From Diphasiastrum complanatum (Eukaryota > Streptophyta > Lycopodiopsida > Lycopodiales > Lycopodiaceae): a DNA stretch of 64,000 bases. The notes under the pieces were generated by a model, which saw nothing but the letters and a program-made list of their open reading frames with translations, searched no databases and had not been told where the DNA came from. Of the stretch, positions 1 through 17,461 are shown one piece after another. Positions within the stretch are counted from its first letter, which is position 1. Each line of letters opens with the position of its first letter. The DNA is taken from assembly GCA_029204225.1 (NCBI GenBank), contig CM055097.1, positions 67,720,801 through 67,784,800 of the forward strand, in the 5' to 3' direction. The position numbers and the translations under genes are program-made.

Positions 1-1470
1 AGTCAATAGTTGCTAATGCATCTGTCCATCTCACGACATCCGTCTATGAATGATAGTGACCTCCCTTGGCTGGCCTTGGGCGATCAATCATATGATCTGT
101 CTTGGATGATCCGTCATCAGCCTTGGGTGCAATAGGTTTCACTGCCCATGTGGTTGGATCAATCTTTACAGCCTGTTCTCTATTCTCGAAGGTGAGTTTC
201 CCTATACCCCAGTTGTGTACTACTTGCGCAGTCCTCAACCATGGTCTTCCCTGTAAAACATGGTATGCAGATGGAGATTCAGGTATAGCCATGACTACAA
301 AAGTGAGACTGCATGTTTGCTATCTTTACGGAGATATCGACAACTACACCTTTTGGTTTCACACAGGATTGATCTGCTAGTTTGATGGCAAATCTTGCTG
401 GCTTCAATCCTTGTAGACCCCATTTTTCATATAAAGTAGTGGAGATCAGATTGACACCCGATCCTCCATCTACCACTGCCGCCTCGTCCTCGTATCTCTT
501 GTGTTTGATTGGCAAAGTGATTGTGTTCCTCACTTTCCCATGCTGCTCCGATGTGGAAGACGTTATTTGTTTCATCATAGCCCACACAATATATGGGCTC
601 AGGTGCTATTGGCTCCTCATCCTCTTTGGCCCATTCAGCTAGAAGGCTTTTTGCTTGTGGTGCAATCCACAGTAGTTCTCCGAGTGGCAAACTAATATGG
701 CTTGACAACAAAAGTGTGAGCCTTTCAGTGCGTGGTTCCTAGGGCTCCACTATGTGAAAAGGTGTTCATGTTGGTGCAACCGATCATTTTGATCAGTGCG
801 CAGTGGTGAGCCTGCTTGCGATTCTCGTTCGACGCCAACTGGAGGTTCTGTGGGATTGTCTATTTCTTGCTCTTTTTCCTTCGCTTGTGCTTTCTGTATC
901 CAGTGTCTTATTTTTTGGTACTGTCTTCTCTCTTCCCTCACATTTGGATATGGCACTGAAGTTGAGGGTTGGTCGTCAGTGACCGATGGTGGTGGTGAGG
1001 GAAGGTGGTCGGTCGTCAGTGACCGATGGTTGGTCATCAGTGATCGATGGTGGTGGTGAGGGAGTCACTTCCTTCCTCTTTTGTGTTCAAGTAACAGCTA
1101 ACACAGGAGCGTGGAATTGTCTACCTTCCGATGGCATCCCTGTTGGAACTGCTAGTTGCTGTATGACAATGAGGTTAAGAGGTGCACTGGTTCCAGGTTT
1201 AAATGGACAATTCTTGTAACATTGTCCATAATCGCATTCTCGACAAGAGGTTGTATATTGTCCCTTGTAGGGAAATTCTGCTATTCTGTGTCCTTTGCTG
1301 CATCCGTAGCAGCCGTAATTTCTTTCGCCTTGGCGCTGAATTTGAATTGCATAGGCCAAAACATATTCATTTATGGCAGGATCCATAAATGGTTCATCTG
1401 GTCTGTACCATTGTTGCTGCTCAGGTTGAGGTGGCATTTGCATCACACTAACTCTCGCAGGCTTCATCAC
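1..1470 (-). pseudogene. Ty3/gypsy gag-protease relic (5' part of a Tat-like element)
   Basis: Read on the minus strand from 1470 down, this holds the nucleocapsid end of gag (about 1340-1200), with cysteine pairs in C-YGCSKGH and CRECDYGQC-type knuckles. Next comes a charged linker around 1037-750 with a YPNVREERRQY segment. An aspartic-protease domain follows around 590-280, with VVDGGSGVNLIS as its active-site loop, and then the protease C-terminal flap with LQGRPWLR near 260. The order and wording match the better-preserved plus-strand element at 50765-53020, so both belong to one family. Frameshifts break it into short ORFs, and the left edge of the window cuts it before RT. Family assignment is firm. 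The protease loop has DGG where DTG or DSG is usual. Confidence 0.8.
965..1062. repeat. short GTCAGTGACCGATGGT tandem repeat inside the gag linker
   Basis: The words GTCAGTGACCGATGG and GATGGTGGTGGTGAGGG alternate about three times in some 95 bp. The array sits in the linker between nucleocapsid and protease of the minus-strand gypsy relic, and its reading frame stays open across it on that strand. It looks like a local expansion of coding sequence. Confidence 0.7.
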
Positions 1471-1479
1471 TGATGTAAA

Positions 1480-2000
1480 TTGACATTCTGAATCGATTGA
1501 GAGGGTCTGCGAGAGTTCTTACTGGAAAGACTTGTTGGATCTTCACTTTTTAGTGATTTTTTTGCACTTAAATTCAATTTTCTGCTCACTGGAATCAAAC
1601 TAGCTCTCGCAAGCTCTTCCGTGTCCTGGTCTCATTGAGATGAAACTTCAGAATCCTTTGCGAGTGTTCTTGACCACTGGAACTAAAAATTTTGCTGTCT
1701 GCAAGGGTTCACTGGTACTTTCCCTTCTTTTTCTCACTGAGAACTCTCGCACAGGCACTTAGATATCAAACTAACTCTTGCAAGCTTCTATGTGTCCTGG
1801 TCTCATTGAGATGGAACTTCAGAGTGCTCTGCGAGAGTTCTTATGTAGGTCTGATTTTTTTTGGATTTTTTCAAGGGTTTTTTGAATTTTTTATGATTTT
1901 TCTCTGATTTTTACAATTGCTTGGAACTAACTCTTGCAGGCTTCTATGCAGGTCTAGGACAATACCCTGGAGCTGTTGCCAGTCATGCAAGGGTTAATTC
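1480..2000. repeat. leader region with repeated CTCTCGCAGG words
   Basis: This non-coding stretch lies just upstream (minus-strand sense) of the gypsy gag relic. It contains at least ten variants of a short word: ACTCTCGCAGGC or CTCTCGCAAGC in one orientation and TGCGAGAGTTC or TGCAAGGGTT in the other. A larger unit containing CCTGGTCTCATTGAGATG occurs twice, about 170 bp apart (near 1625 and 1797). No ORF is supportable. It is probably the untranslated leader or LTR of the gypsy element. Confidence 0.6.
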
Positions 2001-2098
2001 TCACTAATCTGGAGATATAAAAATCTGATGAGATTTTAAGCTCTTTTTCCCTCCAAAATGCAGATTGGTGTGTTTTTTGGATTTTTTGGCTGGTTGGT

Positions 2099-4920
<2,822 letters not shown>

Positions 4921-5315
4921 TGCTGCCTGGAAATTGTTTGTGCTCCATAAGGATGAGCATAAGCTCTCTCTCTGGAGCATCAGCAATGCGCTGTGATGGG
5001 TTGTGAAGATCAGCGAGCTCCTATAAAACCACCTCTACTGGCCGCCATCAGACACCAAAGCTCCTTCTCTCTCAAAGATCCACTGTCCACCCAACGAGGT
5101 ATTAAAACATATTCAAAGGCCAGCGAGCTTTTGCCATCAAACAGGTGTGAAGGATTTCAGATAATTCAAGATCCAATCCATGTCCTTGATCTTTGGTTAC
5201 AATAAGGAGCAAACCAACAATCCTGCCAATGTAGAAATATCAGCATCTACATACAAAATGAGATGCAAACTCTAAGAGATACCGATCAAACATGAAACAA
5301 AACATAAAATATGAT
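4921..5315. other. non-coding stretch, no feature recognised
   Basis: I see no conserved reading frame, RNA gene or terminal repeat here. It lies between the CT satellite and a minus-strand LTR. Confidence 0.5.
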
Positions 5316-5798
5316 TGTTTTTTGTACAATTACAGTAGCCTACTGTATTTCACACGTGTGGAACTGAAAATAGCAAAATATGAGCATTCTACACACAAGA
5401 TTGCAAGATAACACCAAGATAGTGCACCAATGAGTAGTAGAACCCAAAGAGAACCATGTATAATAATGAAATGAGAGAGAGAAGAGAGAAGATGTGTCTA
5501 TCCACGAGTTACATCCTTTTATAGAGTTTTCAAACCCTATTTGGCCACTTGGCTTTCCCTCCAAAATGTAAACCCTACTATTTCTGGGTCTAGATTCAAT
5601 GTACCCAGAGTTCAAATTTGAATCTCTCTCAAACTCGACTACCAACTTTCCCACACTTTCAAAAAGTGTTTATTGAATGTATTTTAAACTAATATAACTT
5701 CAAAAAGTTTATCTCTGAATCTAAAATGAGTTTTGGCCTCTTATTGACAATTTACCAAAGTATGACTAAACTAGACTAAACTAGTTGAAATCTCTCAC
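5316..5798 (-). repeat. copia LTR, minus orientation
   Basis: On the minus strand this begins TGTGAGAGATTTC, directly after a purine tract AGTTGAAGAGGGAG (5799-5813), the expected polypurine tract and LTR start. A TATA box, CTATAAAAGG, lies at about 5527-5516 on the minus strand, followed by a TC-rich start-like region. The far end is less certain; I place it at TGTTTTTTG (plus strand, 5316), which would give TG...CA ends. This is the 3' LTR of the minus-strand copia relic to its right. Confidence 0.6.
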
Positions 5799-5851
5799 AC
5801 TCCCTCTTCAACTAGTTTTGGCATAGTTTTGACAATAGAACTTTGATCCAA

Positions 5852-7096
5852 CTATAGAATGATCTCCATCCTAAGTATAGATCTCCTATCTAAGGTTCTA
5901 AAGTATCTTTCATAAATTATATATAGAATAGTGTCCAAATTGGATGCTTCACTATTTCTTACATCAATTTTACACATCGAGATATAACTAGAACATGAAG
6001 AACCAAATAGAATGTGAATGAAATGATTCCTCAATGTTTCAAACTTTGAACTCTCTGGAAAATTACAGCAACCAAACAATAAATGTGAGTGATGACCATT
6101 TGCTTGCTTGTCTCCTCCAACTTTGTCCTTTCTTGATATTTCTCCACCATAAAACTCCATGAATGAGCCTCCATCTCCATCTTGCCACAAGATATCATCA
6201 AACCTTGATGACTTGGACATGAATGAGTGACATAATAAACCTCCATTAGCTTCATTTCCATCAGCAAAGCCAGCCAAGAATGCTAGTACAACTCCAACAA
6301 TAAGATATTGCAAGACAATGTAGCTAGTTTGTCCATATCTTGACAATTTGCACACATCCACATGAAATAACTCAAACATGAGATAGAACAAGTAAAGTAA
6401 ACTTGAACAACACTTCCTTGCTGCTCCTTTGACCTTATTTGAGTCTTCAATAAGCTGCAAAAACAGATCCATAACATCTTTTTCAATTACCTCTCCTTTG
6501 ATGCTCTTGACTAGCTCCAAATTGCCACCTTTCCTTTTGTGTTGTTGAAGCCCTTTGAGACCAACCTCTTGATCTTCCTCTTGACCATCAAAGTCATTGA
6601 ACAAACTTTGTTTTCCAGATCCATTACTTGCTTTTCCAGTATGAAAACCATGAGAATCAATATCCACTTGCATAGCATCATCTACACAAGAAAATTCTCC
6701 AAAACATGTGAGTAAAGCAAAATGTGTCGCTTCCACTTGCTTACCTTTCTCTTGATCATCAAAGATATCAAAGATATGAATATCTTTAGACCTGAACCTC
6801 TGAAAATACTCCCTCTCAAACATATGATCTAGATTCAACAAGATCTCATCAATGCTTGATCTCAAATTTCCACAAAGGTTAGTGAAAACAATGTCACCAA
6901 TGTCACCATCATAAATCAAAAGATAGATTCTAAACTTTCCATCCAACATGAAGTAGAGTAAGTGAAGATGAGTATCAAACCTAATAAATCCAGCCCTCTT
7001 GAGTCCATAACAAACCTCACTAAGCTCACCAATGAGATCCCTCTTGCCTTGAAGAAATTGGCTCTCGATTTGCTCCACGTACTCTTCTCCAACCAA
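5852..7096 (-). CDS. 414-residue ORF of copia origin, probably not a host gene
   Basis: This frame is uninterrupted for 1.2 kb inside a decayed element. Residues 1-100 resemble copia RT (VEQIESQFLQGK, YGLKRAG, a degraded YVDD region, IDEILLNLDHMF). Residues about 115-150 repeat the integrase-RT linker (GKQVEATHFALLT..CVDDAMQVD). The rest, including a hydrophobic stretch IVGVVLAFLAGFADG near residue 270, has no family I recognise. No intron or promoter beyond the LTR is evident. It is more likely a chance or chimeric ORF made by rearrangement than a functional gene, but its length makes it worth a transcript check. Confidence 0.35.
   Translation of the reverse strand: MVGEEYVEQIESQFLQGKRDLIGELSEVCYGLKRAGFIRFDTHLHLLYFMLDGKFRIYLLIYDGDIGDIVFTNLCGNLRSSIDEILLNLDHMFEREYFQRFRSKDIHIFDIFDDQEKGKQVEATHFALLTCFGEFSCVDDAMQVDIDSHGFHTGKASNGSGKQSLFNDFDGQEEDQEVGLKGLQQHKRKGGNLELVKSIKGEVIEKDVMDLFLQLIEDSNKVKGAARKCCSSLLYLFYLMFELFHVDVCKLSRYGQTSYIVLQYLIVGVVLAFLAGFADGNEANGGLLCHSFMSKSSRFDDILWQDGDGGSFMEFYGGEISRKDKVGGDKQANGHHSHLLFGCCNFPESSKFETLRNHFIHILFGSSCSSYISMCKIDVRNSEASNLDTILYIIYERYFRTLDRRSILRMEIIL
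6278..6770. repeat. direct repeat copy A (partner 7280-7620)
   Basis: The segment from TCTAGTACAACTCCAACAA through CATCATCTACACAAGAA and CAAAATGTGTCGCTTCCAC is repeated at 7280-7620 with indels; copy A is longer by about 150 bp. The copies lie about 1 kb apart in the same orientation, so the copia relic contains an internal tandem duplication. Confidence 0.7.
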
Positions 7097-7279
7097 CCTT
7101 TTGCCATCTCAATTATTAGTGACCAATTCACAATCATAGATTCCTTTGAGTTGATGAAGAGATGTGAGATCCATGCCTTGGATCTTCCCAAGAACCAATC
7201 TTCCATTGCTCTTTCCTTCATAATACTCCCTCTTATTGCATCATAAGAAGTAGAAACCTCAAAAACATTAGAAGACATG

Positions 7280-7620
7280 AAATTCTAGTACAACTCCAAC
7301 ATCTATATGATGCAAAACAATGTAGCTAGTTTCACCATATCTTGACAATTTGCACACATTCACTTAAGATTGCTCAAACATGATATAGAACAAGTAAAGC
7401 TCATTTTGTGTAGTTGAAGCTCTTTGAGATCAACCTCTTGATCTTCCACTTGATCATCAAAGCCATTGAACAAAACTTATTTTTCAGGTCCATTAATTGC
7501 ATCCATGAAAACCATCATCCACTTGCATAGCATCATCTACACAAGAAGATTCACCAAAATATGTGAGAAATGCAAAATGAGTAACTTCCACTTGCCTACC
7601 CTTCTCATCATATGTGAGTC
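7280..7620. repeat. direct repeat copy B (partner 6278-6770)
   Basis: This is the shorter copy of the duplicated block. In the minus-strand sense it is the one that lies in normal order behind the integrase-RT linker, so it is probably the ancestral position. Confidence 0.65.
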
Positions 7621-7920
7621 TAGATGACTTGTGTCTTTCCCTTGAGACTCTTCTTGGAACTTGACTTGGAGAAGCATCTCCACCATCACCATCCAAAGTA
7701 CCATCAATCACATCATCAACATCAAGACTGTTAGATCCAATGTCCACTCCACCACTTGAAGATACTTTTGAAAAGTTTCTCTCATAAAAAATTACATCTC
7801 TTCCAATGACCACTTTATTGATTGAAGGAATGTTGATTTTGTAACGGTCTCCATCAATTGGCATACTTTTCCTTGGAGCTTTAGTTGGCGTTTTCCATTC
7901 AAAGATGCTCTTTTAAACAT

Positions 7921-8535
7921 TTTCAAAATTGATTCAGGCTTGATGCAACTTAATGAAGTGATGGAGATCTTGACGGTGCATAGAGTGATCTACAATAGCT
8001 CCCATTCAACTGACACATGACCACTCCTTGTAGGTTTTTTTGGCTGATCTATTTGCTAGTGTGTCTATCAAACAATTATTAATTTGATTCTCAAGTGGAG
8101 AGGGCTTTAATCTCGGTATAAGGCATGTTTCAGACCAGAATACATGGTTAATGCACTGACAATGCACTTTGGTACTAGGCATCAAGGTTTCACATCAATT
8201 TTTGAAGAAGCATGTGTTCTGTATGCAGAGGAATATAGCGGGTTCCTTCTAGTTCACGCGAAACAGTAGGTTGAATTCTTGTTCTGATCCTCGGACATAA
8301 GCATTTTATCATATTTTCAACAGCCGTTTTACTCCATACATAAATTTGAACCTTCTAGAAAGGCATGAAGTTAGTTCTTTGAATCCCCTGTCCTCACTAT
8401 CTTTCTCCTTGGCCGTCTTGGCAAAGCCCTTTCCAAGCTTCAATTCAAATCAATCGAAGAAAAGTGAATATTTGATCAACATTGAAAGAAGCGCAAAGAA
8501 AATCTCACTAATTTTTCTTTGCAGCAGCTAATTCA
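7921..8535. other. non-coding stretch, no feature recognised
   Basis: The sequence is AT-rich with no domain-bearing frame. It separates the copia relic from the GA-tract tandem duplication. Confidence 0.5.
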
Positions 8536-9870
<1,335 letters not shown>

Positions 9871-10385
9871 AAAAAAATAAGCTTGATGTGTGTGGGCAAA
9901 GAGTAGGCCATAGGCGTGACATAGGGTTCTAGACTTAGTTAACACCACCATTACACTCTTTTTCTAAAATATATTCATATATATAGATTCGAGAGGTGAA
10001 CAACAGAAGAAATAAGTAGACCAAAGATTGAGAGATTAAGGAACCAAGGACAATCAAAAGAACAGAAGGGAGGTGTGTGAATTATTGGTAACAGATGGGT
10101 GTTATCTTAGGATATTGATGGAGGAAAAGAAAGATGAATATAATAATATGAAAAAGAATGAAGGCTAAGCTGATATTGATGATGATGGAGATGGAGATGA
10201 AAACACGGATGGAGACGATATAAAAAATGGAATTTTTTTTTCAACAAGACTGGGAACTAACTCTTACCCTCCTCGCAGTAGTTGAATCATGGTCTGATGG
10301 AACTTCTCTAAGTCCTACGAGGGTTCGTTTTGAGCCGATTGTCAAGAATTGAAAATTTTTGCTAAAATCGAGCACTTTTTAGGAC
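9871..10385. other. non-coding stretch with one word-array echo
   Basis: No gene is seen. At 10256-10330, AACTAACTCTTACCCTCCTCGCAG and CCTACGAGGGTTCG echo the CTCTCGCAGG leader words at 1480-2000, suggesting a leftover leader of a related gypsy element. Confidence 0.45.
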
Positions 10386-11043
10386 TGTTTCTCTAAGATT
10401 TCAAGATAAATGAACCTACATAAGGCTCCAAGAGTGATTGATTGATTGATACAACCTATCTACTACTCACAAGATCTTGATCTAGAAAAGCAATATTGGA
10501 TGCCACAATCAAAAGCAATCAAAACCATTGATCAAACATGGAAATACGACCTCACATATGTGTGGTACAGACTCCAGTACAGCCTATTATCAGAGATTAA
10601 GTGGAATCAAGTTTAGATACCAAATCATTCACAAAAACTCAAGACAAATGTGTAGAAAACTCAAGATTGCCAATTTGCTCCAAAAATTCTATCTCCTCAC
10701 TATGGAATGGTGAATAGTATATACAAAAGCTTGAAGCTAGGTGAAAATCCAGCGTGTAATAAGGAATATGATTGACCATTTTCACCCTAATTTGTCAATC
10801 TTGCCTAACCTAGAATTTTGCCAAGTTGGTCGCTAGGTTGGTTATCCACCTCCATGATTCAAGGAATTTGGCCCTATAGTTTAGGAATTATGTCCAAACA
10901 AACCTAACTAACCCTATGAATGATATCTAACCTATCTAGGGTAGCCTACACATGTGGCAACATGACTCTTGTGGGACCCACCTATGTACAATCTACATGG
11001 TTTTGATCAAGCTAGATTTGCCAATTTTTGGCTATCTCTCACA
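10386..11043 (-). repeat. solo copia LTR (family A), minus orientation
   Basis: On the minus strand it starts TGTGAGAGATAGCC and ends AGAGAAACA, 658 bp with TG...CA ends. Its interior aligns by eye with the plus-strand LTRs at 18067-18754 and 24145-24835. Shared landmarks are GGCAAATCTAGC, CATGTAGA, the ACATAGGTGGGTCCCACA block, and CTAGATCAAGATC near the 3' end. No primer site or polypurine tract flanks it, so it is probably a solo LTR. Confidence 0.7.
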
Positions 11044-12486
11044 ACATGGAACAACAAAGAGGATGGCAATACCAACTATACAACCTATATCCAATGTTGT
11101 TCACAAAAGGCCTTGAACCTATCTTTCTTCTTTTTGACAAAAGATGAAGGCTCACCTTGATCTTGACCCTTTGACCATTTTCCTTTGCCTTTGTCCGAAT
11201 CTGGGCGAAACAAAAGTATTTTGAATTGCAACCAACGTCTTGCACCCACCACATGTTAGGGTTAGGTTACTACCTAATTTTGGATAAACCTAAGTTGGAA
11301 ACATGAGCTACCACTATATGTACTCATTCTATGCTCATTTGTAAATTATGAAGAGAAGAGAGTTTGTGTGTCATTTCGTAGAAATCCGAGAGCTTAAGCT
11401 TTCTTGTGTGTAGAATCTCTTGTATTTTCTCTGTGAAAACACATAGTTTTTTACTTATTGTGTCATAAATGACTTGTGTTTGATCATTGATTTTATCTTG
11501 TGTTCATGAGCTCTTGTCTAGGTCCAAATCTTGTTTGGTAGCTCTCTAAATTTCAAGTTTGATCATATAGATTTGGTAGTGTACAATCTCACACTTTTAC
11601 GATCTCTTCAGCATCCTCCACACATGCTAAATTTAACATAATACATTATATTTGTAGTGATTACACAATCCCAAGAACTCAAACAATTCTTTGATTGCTC
11701 ACGATTTTGGTGAGAGCTATGTAGTTGTAATTTTACCTTTCTTTGTTTAGCCATGGAACCTTGGCATCAAAATTTTGTCCTCACTTTTATTGGGATCATT
11801 AGATCCTTGAGATTGGTCATCTAAGTTTTCTAGTACTGACTTTGGAACTATACACAACCTTTTCATTTCATCAAGACTTTAATTGATTTGGTTGATTGTC
11901 TAGTTTGACTACCTTGTACCTCGACCTTTCCTTAGGTAGTTTCTCATATCCAATCACGAGTTTTCTCTATAAATAGTTGAGGTGGTAGGACTTGATTAGG
12001 GACTAACTTGTCTCTACCTGAGTATTCCATAATGATATTGTTGTTCTTAAAATGGCCTCATCCATCAATAAGTCCCATTGATGGTTGGTTGGTTTGACCG
12101 ATTTTTCTCTTGTCATGGTAGTCTCCAAGATAGGCTGCTTGTTTATTACAATTTTACTATTCATGCTATGCGTATTAGTCCTAGGCCCTTTTAGACTCAA
12201 TTAGTCATGCATGATCTACATGCCAAAAACAATTCTCATTCATATACACTTGATCTTTGATATCAGGGGGAATACGATCAGGAGGAGCTAATTCAAATCA
12301 AATTGTTGTGATAACAATTTTTTTGGCTATGAAACTTTGCTTATTTTTTTTCGCTTAAGAGAATGCAATCACTATTGTTAGAGTATTGCCAAATAGCGCA
12401 CGCACCAACTGAACTTCAAGCGAAAAGGTTGTACTAAAAATATTTCATAAAAAAGAACAAGACTCCAGAGTAAGAGCGGCGGCCAG
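11044..12486. other. non-coding stretch, no gene recognised
   Basis: There is no supportable frame. The 11250-11640 part (TGTTAGGGTTAGG, a T-rich run, then repeated TCTTGT words) has the look of another degraded LTR, but I cannot fix its ends. Confidence 0.4.
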
Positions 12487-12610
12487 TGGCAGCAATGGGC
12501 AAGCATGCATGAAGGGGTGAATCGCGATTGTGGTAGCAATGGGTAGGCAGGCAGGAAGGGGTGCATAACGACTGTGGCAGCAAGGGGCAGGCAGGCAGGC
12601 AGGCGGCTCT
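12487..12610. repeat. 44-bp minisatellite, about 2.7 copies
   Basis: Three consecutive units start TGGCAGCAATGGGCA (12487), TGGTAGCAATGGGTA (12531) and TGGCAGCAAGGGGCA (12575). They are GC-richer than the flanks and end in a GGCA microsatellite. Confidence 0.8.
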
Positions 12611-15249
<2,639 letters not shown>

Positions 15250-15250
<1 letters not shown>

Positions 15251-15303
15251 ACACACACACACACACACACACATTCTTAAAGACCCACTCTAACCCGTAC
15301 CCT

Positions 15304-15337
<34 letters not shown>

Positions 15338-15424
15338 CACGCACACAAATACACATACACATACACACAAACACACGCACAACACACAATGCGCACACCC
15401 ACAAACACACGCAGACCCACACAC

Positions 15425-15460
<36 letters not shown>

Positions 15461-15660
15461 TCGCAAACACACACATGCACACACACACACCCAGCCTAAG
15501 CCTAAAGCCTAAAGCCACAACCTAATCCTAATCCACAACCCACACACACACACACACTCCCTAAACTCACACACACTCCTAAACATGTCCCCCCCCCCCC
15601 CCCCCCCCCCCCCACACACACACAAAGCCATTAGGACACATACACACACACACATGCAAG
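15250..15660. repeat. (CA)n-rich simple-sequence block with a 25-bp poly-C run
   Basis: Several CA tracts (15251-15272, 15306-15338, 15420-15460, 15478-15490, 15541-15557) are mixed with telomere-like CCTAAA and CCTAA words (15493-15530). An uninterrupted C run lies at 15589-15613. Translated CVCVCV and HTHTHT frames are artefacts. Confidence 0.9.
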
Positions 15661-15704
15661 CGTGCCTGCACACGTCTGGCATTGATGCACGTCTGGCATT
15701 GATG

Positions 15705-15745
15705 CATGTCTGCCATTGCCCATCAACGACAGGCACTCTTTACTA

Positions 15746-15812
<67 letters not shown>

Positions 15813-15855
15813 ATAGAGTGCCCGTCGTTGACGGGGCAATGGACGGCCGATGGCG
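15705..15855. repeat. inverted repeat closed by a (TA)n tract
   Basis: The left arm (CCATTGCCCATCAACGACAG, then GCACTCTTTACTA) pairs with the right arm (TAGTATAGAGTGC, then CCGTCGTTGACGGGGCAATGG). Between them is a 60-bp TA run (about 15747-15806). The arms are about 35-40 bp with few mismatches. It could be a hairpin-forming element or a miniature inverted-repeat transposon with an expanded TA core. Confidence 0.75.
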
Positions 15856-15934
15856 TGGGCAGCCGACGGGTGACCGCGATGATCTGGGTGACGGCCAGTT
15901 TAGGAGGAAGCCAATGGTTGTCAACGGGTGGCCG

Positions 15935-15937
<3 letters not shown>

Positions 15938-15984
<47 letters not shown>

Positions 15985-15990
15985 GAGTGC
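15938..15990. repeat. (GT)n microsatellite
   Basis: A GT run of about 39 bp is followed by GTATGTATG-type variants. It ends about 60 bp before the truncated start of the copia gag at 16050. Confidence 0.9.
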
Positions 15991-16049
15991 ATGTGTTTAT
16001 GTATGTGTGTATTCGTGAGAGTGCATATATCTCTGCATGCGTGTGGGTA

Positions 16050-16530
16050 GTCTTTTGCTATTCAAAAGACTTTGCCAAGTATTGTGGATTTGCAAGAGAT
16101 CTTGGTGAATGAGGAGTATAGGCTTCAATCAAGAGGAGGTGGATCTACATCGACATCTCATTATGAAGAGGATGGTATGTTCATCAAAGGCAAGTTCAAG
16201 GGCAAAGGCAAAGGCAAGTGGTCTAAAGGGCAAGATCAAGGTGAGACTTCTTCTTTTGGCAAAAAGAAAGATAAGTCTAAATTGAAATGCTTTTATTGTG
16301 GAATCAAAGGGCATTTCACAAATGAATGTTTGAAGAAGCAAAGAGATGAAGGTAGCAAGCAAATCAACTTTACTACTAATGATGAGGATCTAGGTGGTTG
16401 TGATTCTCTTTTGATGTGTTCTTCAAGTCCAATATCAAGTGAAGGTGACAAAGATTCATGGTAGATTAATAGTGGAGCTAGTTCACACATGAGTTCTTTA
16501 TTTCTTTGGTCACTTATGATGGAGCCAAGA
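16050..16530 (+). pseudogene. copia gag C-terminus and protease start (family A), 5'-truncated
   Basis: The frame LPSIVDLQEILVNEEYRLQ at 16068 onward matches the gag C-terminal region of the element at 28035-30210. A zinc knuckle CFYCGIKGHFTNEC follows (16288-16329), then the protease entry INSGASSHM (16465-16491), preceded by a TAG at 16462-16464. Gag upstream of 16050 is missing and is replaced by the GT/TA simple-sequence block. The first active-site residue reads N instead of D, so the protease is inactive. Confidence 0.85.
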
Positions 16531-16558
16531 AAGCAATTCACATGGCCAATGGTGGTGA

Positions 16559-17461
16559 GTGTGTGATATTTGTCTCTCTACTTGTAGGAAAGCAAGACTT
16601 GATGGTGTTCTTTACATTCCTTCACTTTCAAAGAATTTTCTAAGTGTTGGTCAAATGATAGAGAAAGGATACATGGTAAAGTTTGGTGGTGATGCTTGTT
16701 TCATTACAAAGGAAGAAATCTTGGTTGCTAGGGGCAATAGACAAGGTAGACTTTTCAAGCTTGATGCTTTTGTTATGGCTAACAAAAAGAATGGAATGGA
16801 AAAGGAGATTGGTCTCAACTTTCCAAAGTTACCTTTTAGCATCAATAAGATTGGTGGATCTTATGAAAAGTCTAAAAAGCTTCCTTGTGCTAGATCTAGG
16901 TCAAGATCTAGTATGCTTCTTGGAGATGTTCATCTTTGTGCTAACTTGGCTAGTCTTGAGGATAATGATGGTGTTTCAATGGTTCTTCATGGCAAGTGCA
17001 AGCATGCAAAAGGTAAGGAAAGAGCTAACTTCATCAAAGGAGGTGAAGGTTCTTCCTTGGAAAAGATGGTTGTTAATGATTTCTTTGATCATATGGAAAA
17101 AGATGTTGCTAGGTGTATATTTCATGAAGGAGATGGTTCTTCTACATTCTTTTGTTATGATTCCAAGAAAGTCATTTTTCCAGCAAGTGGAGTCACATGT
17201 CTTCATAAAGAGAGTAGATCAAATGGTTCTATCAAGAGACTTGGTGAGGGAGATAGTCACAAGTCAAGGAGAAGAGAAGTATGTGAAGAGTTCAAAGTAG
17301 GATGTACTTTGAATGATGTCATTGTGAATGATAGTGAGGAAGAATCATTATCATGTGAGTCATTACCTAAAACATTGAGTAGAAGTTCTTGTTTGAAAAA
17401 AGAGAGTACTTCAATCATCCTTATGTTGAAGGTACTAATCATTTTGTGTGAAGAATTGTAA
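16559..17461 (+). pseudogene. copia protease/pre-integrase frame with a ~200-residue non-standard tail
   Basis: Residues 1-85 are the copia protease C-terminus and GAG-pre-integrase start: LDGVLYIPSLSKNFLSVGQM, then FGGDACFITKEEILVARG and RLFKLDAFVMANK. The expected zinc-binding HxxxH..CxxC and integrase core do not follow. Instead an open frame of about 215 residues continues to the stop at 17459-17461. It is rich in Ser, Lys and Glu, with clusters such as CARSRSRSSM and GDSHKSRRREVCEE. I recognise no domain in it. Integrase, RT and RNase H are absent, so the unit could only move in trans. Either a deletion joined unrelated sequence in frame, or the element captured it. Confidence 0.6.

Larger units (their letters stand above)
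5799..7920 (-). pseudogene. Ty1/copia pol relic (integrase-RT linker to RT) with internal duplication
   Basis: On the minus strand, 7900-7500 encodes the integrase-RT linker: YKINIPSINKVVIGRDVIFYE, then an RRVSRERHKSSRL segment and THFAFLTYFGESSCVDDAMQ. The first part matches YKVYIPTSNKVIIGRG in the plus-strand element at 28035-30210, so the family is the same. RT-like sequence with CYGLKRAG and a broken LLIYDGDIGDIVF (a remnant of the YVDD region) lies around 7050-6850. The linker block then appears a second time within 6770-6280. Part of this relic forms a 414-codon open frame (5852-7096), listed separately. Confidence 0.75.

Noticed and set aside
5852-7096. Idea that the 414-codon frame is a membrane protein gene because of its hydrophobic segment
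   Set aside because: The first third is copia RT/linker sequence and a block is a direct duplicate of neighbouring non-coding relic; a host gene is not supported.
17101-17206. Alternative frames on both strands in the 16559-17461 region
   Set aside because: Only the frame continuous with copia protease/pre-integrase is supported; the others are shadows.
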